From assembly GCA_965199055.1 (NCBI GenBank), contig CBDAQR010000004.1, positions 62,001 through 126,000 of the forward strand: a stretch of 64,000 bases of DNA. Direction: 5' to 3'. Both the position numbers and the translations under genes were made by a program. Every line of letters starts with the position of its first letter. Position 1 is the stretch's first letter. This DNA comes from CBDAQR01 sp965199055. GTDB taxonomy: Bacteria; Pseudomonadota; Gammaproteobacteria; Pseudomonadales; Halieaceae. Below, in pieces: positions 58,578 through 64,000 of this stretch. Below the pieces are notes generated by a model, which saw only the letters and a list, made by a program, of their open reading frames with translations, was not told the origin of the DNA and did not search any database.

Positions 58578-59852
58578 GTGAAGTTGCAGATACTGGAAGA
58601 AACGCCCCGCAAAATTCAAAGCTTTGCCGGATCAGATCGCCGTCAAGGCGATGACAATGATATTGATGATCGCCTTACCAACGAGCATGTTGAGCAGGTG
58701 GCGGAGATCTTCAATACACCACTGACGGGTGCGTATAACTGGGACTATTCGATACAGGACAATCGCATCAAGAAGCTCTACGAGTTGGGCAAGCAGCTTA
58801 ACTGGGATGCGCAGGTGGATATTAACTGGGACCAGCCCTGGCCTGAGGAAGATTTTGAGGAGGCGGCGGAGATGATGAATCTGTCTGACTACCCTCCATA
58901 CATAGCGCTTAGTGATGAGCAGAAGAAGGAATTCTGGCTGCACCAGAATGCCTGGAGCCTCGCGCAGTTCCTGCACGGTGAACAGGGCGCACTACTGGTG
59001 GCTTCCCAGCTAACCTCTTGCGCGCCAACCTTCAACGCAAAACTCTACGCTGCGTCGCAAACCTTCGATGAAGCGCGGCATGTTGAGGTGTTCAACAAGT
59101 ATATTCAGGAGCGCATTGGCCTGATGTACCCGATTAACACCAGCCTGAAGAGCATTCTCGACAAGATTCTCACCGACCCGCGCTGGGATCTGAAGTTCAT
59201 CGGTATGCAGATTATCATCGAAAGCCTGGCGCTGTCGGCGTTCAACACAGCGCGGGAGACCACACCCGATCCGGTTCTCAAAGAGCTGGTGTATCTGGTT
59301 ACGCGTGACGAGGCTCGTCACGTGACGTTCGGCGTGAACTATTTGGAAGAATATGTGAAGACGCTCACCGAAGAAGAGAAGGAAGAGCGTGCGCAGTTTG
59401 CTTATGAAGCCTGCCTGGTGAGCCGCGAGCGCCTGGTGGCTACCGACGTATTTGCCCACTTCGGTTGGGATGTGGAAGAAGCGCGCGAGCGTGTGATGGA
59501 AGGCTTCGTCATGTCTATGTTCCGTGACCTGTTGTTCCAGCGCGTGATTCCGAACCTCAAGCGCATTGGTCTGATGACCGACAAGATCCGTCCGAAGTTT
59601 GAGGAGATGGGCATTCTTGACTACGAAGACCTGCGAGACGATTACGATATCGATTGGCAGGCCATGGAGCGTCCGCTGGATGTGTCCGAGGAGCAATCCC
59701 TGGAGCAGAAGGTAATCAAGGAGCAAATGGAGAAAGCTGTTGCTGCCAAATTAGCCAAGCAAGAAACCTGCCCGGTGACCGGTCGACCGATGGCAGAGGT
59801 TATCGCAGAGCAAAAAGCCGCCGCCGCTGAGAAGCAGGCTGCCAACGCCTAG
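58578..59852 (+). CDS. Ferritin-like diiron oxygenase-type protein
   Basis: A 424-residue protein from a GTG start. It keeps a complete set of carboxylate and His ligands: Glu135 (HGEQGALL), Glu165-x-x-His168 (FDEARHVEVF), Glu215 (IIIESLAL) and Glu245-x-x-His248 (TRDEARHVTFG). This fits the AurF/ribonucleotide-reductase-like diiron group. Substrate unknown. The C-terminal tail (CPVTGRPMAEVIAEQKAAAA) is Ala/Glu-rich with a single Cys. Divergent AraC control suggests it is induced. Confidence 0.85.
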   Translation: MKLQILEETPRKIQSFAGSDRRQGDDNDIDDRLTNEHVEQVAEIFNTPLTGAYNWDYSIQDNRIKKLYELGKQLNWDAQVDINWDQPWPEEDFEEAAEMMNLSDYPPYIALSDEQKKEFWLHQNAWSLAQFLHGEQGALLVASQLTSCAPTFNAKLYAASQTFDEARHVEVFNKYIQERIGLMYPINTSLKSILDKILTDPRWDLKFIGMQIIIESLALSAFNTARETTPDPVLKELVYLVTRDEARHVTFGVNYLEEYVKTLTEEEKEERAQFAYEACLVSRERLVATDVFAHFGWDVEEARERVMEGFVMSMFRDLLFQRVIPNLKRIGLMTDKIRPKFEEMGILDYEDLRDDYDIDWQAMERPLDVSEEQSLEQKVIKEQMEKAVAAKLAKQETCPVTGRPMAEVIAEQKAAAAEKQAANA

Positions 59853-59888
59853 GCGTTTCAACTTTTCATCTATACGCTCGGAGGCGGG

Positions 59889-59920
59889 CCGGCGATCCGG
59901 CGATCCGGCGGTCCGGCGCT
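59889..59920. repeat. Short tandem repeat (CCGGCGNT x4)
   Basis: Four 8-bp units (CCGGCGAT, CCGGCGAT, CCGGCGGT, CCGGCGCT) in the gap between the diiron gene and the porin gene. Slippage could change the spacing there. No function is known. Confidence 0.9.
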
Positions 59921-59970
59921 CCGCACCCGCCATGTTGTGAGAACGGCATGGCATCCTTAGAATCTAGGGT

Positions 59971-61764
59971 ATGACCAATCTTCGTGCCGGAATACTGCTG
60001 GGCGTGCTGTTTTCAGCAGGCGTCCTGGCGCAGCCACTGCGGCAGCCTGCGCCGGAGAATGCCTCTCCGCCTCTCATCTATCGCAATCTGGCCGGTCAGG
60101 ACGAGCCACTCGAAACGGTTGATGATGTGGCCAGCCGTTTGCGCGCAGAGCTGCGTGAGATAGCAAATTCGACAGCGTCCGCCGCTAGTAAGCGTCAAAA
60201 AATGCGCCGAATGGTGGATGACAACATCCTGGTTCTCCGGCAGGCAGGCCAACAGCGCGCTGAGTTCGATCCAGAGACATTGGAGCAGGCGGTGCAGCAG
60301 CTCGAGACCCTGTTCTTTGAAATTGCGCTAGAGGCAGCCCCTGACGAGCAGAGCAAGCAGGGCGTAGTGGAGGACTCACCAGTTCCACTCGATTATGTTA
60401 CACGCAGGCCGATTTTGATCGCTCCTGATGAGTACCGCGGGTCTATTGTCGTGACACTTGATTCTGAGCAGCCGGAACCCTGGTGGCGCGGGGCGCGCGT
60501 CGACACCGAGGAACTCGCGCTGAATGAGGTCGAAGAATCACCGGAAACGCCACCGCGCAAAGCACCCGAGGAGGAGACGGTAGCGGTTGAGTTTCTCACC
60601 CAGGATGAAGTGGTGACCGTGGAGATGCACGATGACACGACCGTGTTACGCGAGGTTGAGGGCAACGATGGCGATCTGGTGTTGTTCGACGCGCTGCACA
60701 TCTGGGTGGGTGGCGCAGTGCAATTGGATGCGCACGACTTTGACGGCACCTTTAACTTGCCGGAGCAGGGTGACAGCAAAAACGACACATCGATGCGCCG
60801 TGGCGAAGTGATTGTTCGCTCCACACTCTATGACTTTGGTGAGTTCAAGTGGCAATACGATGTCGAGTCAAATATCTGGCGTGACCTGTATTGGCGCTAT
60901 GTGGATACCGATAACAGTCGAACGATTACCGTTGGAAATCAAAAGGAGCCCATGGGTTTAGATTTCTTAATGGGCAACAAGTTTGGCACCGCACTGGAGC
61001 GCAGCGCGCCCGCGAGCGCTTTTGGCTCCTTTCGCGGCACGGGTATTCGCTTGAATAATTGGTTTGATCGTTCACCGGAGAAGCAGGTCATTCGCTTCGG
61101 GCGGCCCAACGTGACCAACTACGTCACCACGAGTCTGGGTCTTTTTACCGAAGATTTCGAGGATACTAACTTCACCGATTACGCGCTGACCGGGCGCGTC
61201 ACCGTTGGTCAGCAATACGAGAATGGCAGTGGACGTCACATAGGCGTTTCTGCGAGCTTGCGAGAAGGCGACTTCAAGCGCATTGCGCCTCGCCCCGAGG
61301 TGCAAGAGGCCGGCCGGGTGCGGCTTGCCAGTCCCGAGGCTGATACCCAGGCGGTTCTAGGTATAGAGAGTATGTATACACGCGGGCCGTTCCACGCTCA
61401 GGCTGAGCTCTACTACAGCGATTATCGCGGTGGCGAAGTGGATGCCTACGGCTACGGCGGTTATGTGCAAGCGGGGTGGTTTCTCACCGGTGAAGAGCGC
61501 CTGTACCGGCCAAAGTGGGGTTTGTGGGCACCACTACCTCACTCGAGCAAGAGTGTTTTCGAGCTTTTCGCGCGCTTCAGTCACACCTATGGCAATGATG
61601 ATGAGAACTCTTCGAACTATCTCAACAATATAACGGTAGGTGGCAGCTGGTATCTGGCGCGCTATCGTGCCTCACTCAATCTCATCCACTCTAAGACCGA
61701 TAACGATTTGAATGGCGAGGATGATGGTTTCGCCGTTACTGCGCGCTTCCAGTACTTGTTCTAA
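59971..61764 (+). CDS. OprO/OprP-type phosphate-selective porin
   Basis: A 597-residue outer-membrane protein. The signal peptide is LRAGILLGVLFSAGVLAQ. Residues 30-230 form a helical and acidic N-terminal section not usual for porins, after which the PF07396-like barrel begins (VEGNDGDLVLFDALHIWVGG, ESNIWRDLYWRYV, FFRGTGI-type segments). Strands repeat to the C-terminal FQYLF. Selectivity for phosphate or pyrophosphate is a family assumption. Confidence 0.75.
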   Translation: MTNLRAGILLGVLFSAGVLAQPLRQPAPENASPPLIYRNLAGQDEPLETVDDVASRLRAELREIANSTASAASKRQKMRRMVDDNILVLRQAGQQRAEFDPETLEQAVQQLETLFFEIALEAAPDEQSKQGVVEDSPVPLDYVTRRPILIAPDEYRGSIVVTLDSEQPEPWWRGARVDTEELALNEVEESPETPPRKAPEEETVAVEFLTQDEVVTVEMHDDTTVLREVEGNDGDLVLFDALHIWVGGAVQLDAHDFDGTFNLPEQGDSKNDTSMRRGEVIVRSTLYDFGEFKWQYDVESNIWRDLYWRYVDTDNSRTITVGNQKEPMGLDFLMGNKFGTALERSAPASAFGSFRGTGIRLNNWFDRSPEKQVIRFGRPNVTNYVTTSLGLFTEDFEDTNFTDYALTGRVTVGQQYENGSGRHIGVSASLREGDFKRIAPRPEVQEAGRVRLASPEADTQAVLGIESMYTRGPFHAQAELYYSDYRGGEVDAYGYGGYVQAGWFLTGEERLYRPKWGLWAPLPHSSKSVFELFARFSHTYGNDDENSSNYLNNITVGGSWYLARYRASLNLIHSKTDNDLNGEDDGFAVTARFQYLF

Positions 61765-61773
61765 GATCCACAA

Positions 61774-61802
61774 ACGAAAACCGGGAGCCTGGCTCCCGGT
61801 TT
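61774..61802. terminator. Bidirectional terminator between porin and ALDH
   Basis: AAACCGGGAGCC (61776-61787) pairs with GGCTCCCGGTTT (61789-61800), with almost no loop. A and T runs at both ends fit a terminator for both the rightward porin and the leftward aldehyde dehydrogenase, which converge here. Confidence 0.8.
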
Positions 61803-61825
61803 CGCGGTAAGTGTTGGGTGACGAT

Positions 61826-63367
61826 TCAGCTCAGCCATCTGCCGATGGGCGTTTTCACCCACAGGATTTGCATGAATTTCAGCATACCCTCGGCCGTCTT
61901 GGCGGTGTAGGGGTAGGCATTGGGCATCGCACCACCGCGCTTCTCGATAACAATAGGCATTTCGTGGCAGTAGCCGCGCAGGCCCTTTTTGCCGTTGACC
62001 TGGCCGACACCCGAGTTCTTGCGTCCGCCGAAAGGTGCCGCGGGAATACCGTAGCTCATCGCCATATCGTTGACGGAGCAAGAGCCGGTATCAATCTGTA
62101 GCGCCAGCTTAAATCCACGCTCCTTGTCTTGGGTCCACACATTGCCGTTAAGACCATACTCTGAGTCGTTGGCCAGGCGCAGTGCCTCAGCCTCGTCTCG
62201 TACCTTCTGAATGCAGAGAATCGGACCGAAGGTCTCCTCGATCATGATCTCCATATCATTGTTGACCTCGGTCATCACGGTGGGTTCGTAGTACAGGCCC
62301 TTCAGCTCTGGATTTCTCTGGCCGCCCATGTGAATGCTGGCGCCTTTCGCTTTCGCGTCGTTCACGTGGCGCTCGATGATATCCATTTGACGATCCCAGA
62401 ATACGGCGCCGACACTCTCGTCAAAACCGTACTCATTGCCTTGCTTAAGGTCTTTGCCGGCTTCCAGTACTTTCCTTAGGAATTCTTCGTAGACGGATTC
62501 AACCACGTAGATGCGCTCAGTGCCGCAGCAGTAGTGACCTGTGTTCATGCAGGAGCCAAGCCAGGCGCCCTGGGCGGCGCGATCCAGGTCAGCGTCGGCA
62601 CAGACGATCATGGCATCGTTGCCGCCGAGCTCGAGGGTCACGGGTATCAGCTGACGCGCGCAGGCCTCGGCGACTTTTCGGCCGGTAGCGACAGACCCTG
62701 TAAAAGAAACTTTGTCGACACCGCCGTTAACGATAGCCGCACCGGTCTCCCCGTCACCCAAGAGTACCTGCAAAACGCCCTCGGGCAGGCCGGCGTCGCG
62801 GAAAATAGTTTCTGCAAGCTTGGCTGAAAACGGTGTGACCTCTGAGCCTTTGGCGACAACGGTGTTGCCGGCCATGATGGCCTGAGCGGCTTGATTCATC
62901 ACCAACACGAACGGACCGTTCCAGGGGGTGATGAGCCCGATCACGCCTAAGGGCTTGTAGGTGATGCGCAGTTCCTTGGCGAACTTCATCACGCCATGCA
63001 CCTTGCGTTTGTGTGGCTTGAGGAACTTCTCCGAATTTTTGGCGTAGTAGCACAACTGATCAGCAACGGAGAATACTTCCATGCTCATGGCGTCCGTGCG
63101 GGCCTTGCCCGTTTCCGCTACCACGGTGTCCATGATTTCTTCGGCGCGTTCGACCACTAGTTTGCAGGCGCGGTCGACGATGGCGGCACGCTCCTTGAAG
63201 CTCGTTTGTGACCAGGCCTTTTGCGCGACGCGGGCCTTCTCGATCGCGGCGGCGACGTCTTCTTTATTTGCACACACTAACTCGCCCGCGGGCTCGAGCG
63301 TAATGGGGCTGCGCAGCTGCAGGTGACGACGTGAGTCATTGGATTCAATGGGTTCGTAGATAGACAT
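61826..63367 (-). CDS. NAD(P)-dependent aldehyde dehydrogenase
   Basis: A 513-residue enzyme from ATG 63367 (MSIYEPIESNDSRRH), with GAGGATAG eight bases upstream. The cofactor site and catalytic Glu are in GSVATGRKVAEAC and TLELGGNDAMIVCAD; the catalytic Cys is in LGSCMNTGHYCCGTERIY. It resembles acyl/succinate-semialdehyde-like ALDHs; exact substrate unknown. The C-terminus extends slightly past the usual end. Confidence 0.92.
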   Translation of the reverse strand: MSIYEPIESNDSRRHLQLRSPITLEPAGELVCANKEDVAAAIEKARVAQKAWSQTSFKERAAIVDRACKLVVERAEEIMDTVVAETGKARTDAMSMEVFSVADQLCYYAKNSEKFLKPHKRKVHGVMKFAKELRITYKPLGVIGLITPWNGPFVLVMNQAAQAIMAGNTVVAKGSEVTPFSAKLAETIFRDAGLPEGVLQVLLGDGETGAAIVNGGVDKVSFTGSVATGRKVAEACARQLIPVTLELGGNDAMIVCADADLDRAAQGAWLGSCMNTGHYCCGTERIYVVESVYEEFLRKVLEAGKDLKQGNEYGFDESVGAVFWDRQMDIIERHVNDAKAKGASIHMGGQRNPELKGLYYEPTVMTEVNNDMEIMIEETFGPILCIQKVRDEAEALRLANDSEYGLNGNVWTQDKERGFKLALQIDTGSCSVNDMAMSYGIPAAPFGGRKNSGVGQVNGKKGLRGYCHEMPIVIEKRGGAMPNAYPYTAKTAEGMLKFMQILWVKTPIGRWLS

Positions 63368-63468
63368 GCGAGCTATCCTCGGTTGCGGTGTCTTAAGGGT
63401 CATCCAAACTAATGGCCATTAGTAAGGGTGTCAATGTCCGCTGCGGCCAGCGAAGCTTGCACATAAGG

Positions 63469-63514
63469 ACCCTCCGAGGGTCGGTATAAGAAGTTATCCA
63501 TACCCTCGGAGGGT
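63469..63514. repeat. Inverted pair of REP-like cores upstream of ALDH
   Basis: Cores ACCCTCCGAGGGT (63469-63481) and reverse ACCCTCGGAGGGT (63502-63514), 20 nt apart, as in the pair at 42926-42971. In reverse, the second core is followed by ATGGATAACTTCTTATACC, close to the tail inside thiL-pgpA. It lies between the divergent ALDH and ICMT-like genes. Confidence 0.85.
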
Positions 63515-63593
63515 GTCGGGCCAGGGTGTTGGTCTCATCCGCGGGTTTGCGGTACCTTGAGTCGAGAATATTGAACGGTGCCTTAGCTCTGAT

Positions 63594-64000
63594 ATGAATA
63601 AACCCAAACGCATCATCTTCCCGCCGGTTTGGCTGGTTATTGGCCTCATCGCTATCTTCACGCTTGGAGAGTATGCGCCGGTGGCACGGTTCAACGGCAG
63701 CATGCCGACAGCGCTAGGCAGTTTCGCTATTCTTATTGGTCTTATGCTTTTGGTACATGCCGGCGGCATGTTCAAAGCGGCGGACACCGATCTGATACCC
63801 TTTCAGATTGTCACCACTCTGGTGAAAACCGGTGTCTATCGGGTGACGCGCAACCCCATGTACCTGGGCATGACGCTGGTACTGTTTGGCACGTCGCTCA
63901 CGGTAGGCGCTTTTTCCGGAGTGTTCGTTGCACCGGTTTTTATGGCGATTATCGAGTTCCGCTTCATTCGCCCAGAAGAGGAAATGTTGCGTGAACTTTT
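63594..64000 (+). CDS. Isoprenylcysteine methyltransferase-like membrane protein (partial)
   Basis: The first 135 residues of a protein that leaves the window on the right. It begins MNKPKRIIFPPVWLVIGL and has several membrane segments. TGVYRVTRNPMYLGMTLVLFG is the ICMT/PEMT-family signature, and EFRFIRPEEEMLRELF the conserved end with the catalytic region. It may methylate a lipid or small molecule. The stop codon is outside the window. Confidence 0.85.
   Translation, partial: MNKPKRIIFPPVWLVIGLIAIFTLGEYAPVARFNGSMPTALGSFAILIGLMLLVHAGGMFKAADTDLIPFQIVTTLVKTGVYRVTRNPMYLGMTLVLFGTSLTVGAFSGVFVAPVFMAIIEFRFIRPEEEMLREL

Noticed and set aside
59889..59920. Repeats as a regulatory binding array
   Set aside because: The units vary at one base and look like simple sequence slippage. 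No known operator matches.

Overview
The window looks like the chromosome of a marine gammaproteobacterium. The best guess is the Halieaceae / OM60-NOR5 part of Cellvibrionales, or a close relative. Three things point there: the gammaproteobacterial gene orders (rnr-rlmB, rpsF-rpsR-DUF2232-rplI-dnaB, glyA-nrdR-ribD-ribE-ribB-ribH-nusB-thiL-pgpA, xseB-ispA), moderately high GC, and many lipid, aldehyde and LLM-type oxidoreductases. This placement is inferred from gene content; no database was searched.

Layout. 1-5.8 kb: a vitamin B12 block read leftward (cobS, then a cobalamin riboswitch, btuB, cobO, cobQ, and a BtuC-type permease cut by the window edge). 5.8-16.5 kb: core information genes: tRNA-Leu(CAG), rnr, rlmB, the S6/S18/L9 ribosomal operon, dnaB, a convergent pair of putative helicase-loader genes (lambda-P-like and a triple-DnaT-domain protein), and radA with a tiny putative lipoprotein overlapping its stop codon. 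16.5-20 kb: PilZ protein, ettA and ugd on the minus strand. 20.2-27.2 kb: a long riboflavin/thiamine/one-carbon operon ending in a fused ThiL-PgpA gene.

28.6-41 kb is an accessory region that looks AT-richer by eye. Two inverted copies of one IS3-family (IS407-like) element lie here. The second copy carries a 92-bp internal deletion and splits a GNAT gene with a 4-bp target duplication. Between the copies are a PhyH-like protein, a DUF1800/DUF1501 pair, dxs (away from its usual place after ispA) and a tubulin-tyrosine-ligase-like ATP-grasp protein. Beyond them are a SPASM-like gene broken by one in-frame TGA, a methyltransferase and a sulfotransferase. 41.4-51 kb: amidase, galE, xseB-ispA, a DsbA-REC-GGDEF fusion, an SGNH-fold pseudo-hydrolase, a membrane GGDEF protein, TetR/SDR and a REP-associated tyrosine transposase (RAYT). 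51-64 kb: lipid and redox metabolism (LLM oxidoreductase, thiolase-like enzyme, ETHE1-like metallohydrolase, GFA protein, drug/metabolite transporter, PHA-system protein, patatin, AraC regulator with a divergent diiron protein, OprP-type porin, aldehyde dehydrogenase, ICMT-like methyltransferase).

The signal I find most interesting is a dispersed palindromic repeat. Its core is ACCCTCCGAGGGT, usually followed by a 19-nt tail ending in AACC or ACC. Copies lie next to the RAYT gene, at the amidase start (where one supplies the Shine-Dalgarno), near the PHA and aldehyde dehydrogenase genes, and inside the coding linker that joins ThiL to PgpA. This suggests a live or recent REP/RAYT system that has changed gene structure and translation signals. 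Other points worth checking are a RibB-type protein with altered active-site loops in both domains, the unusual loader pair beside dnaB, and two long back-to-back hairpins before rpsF.
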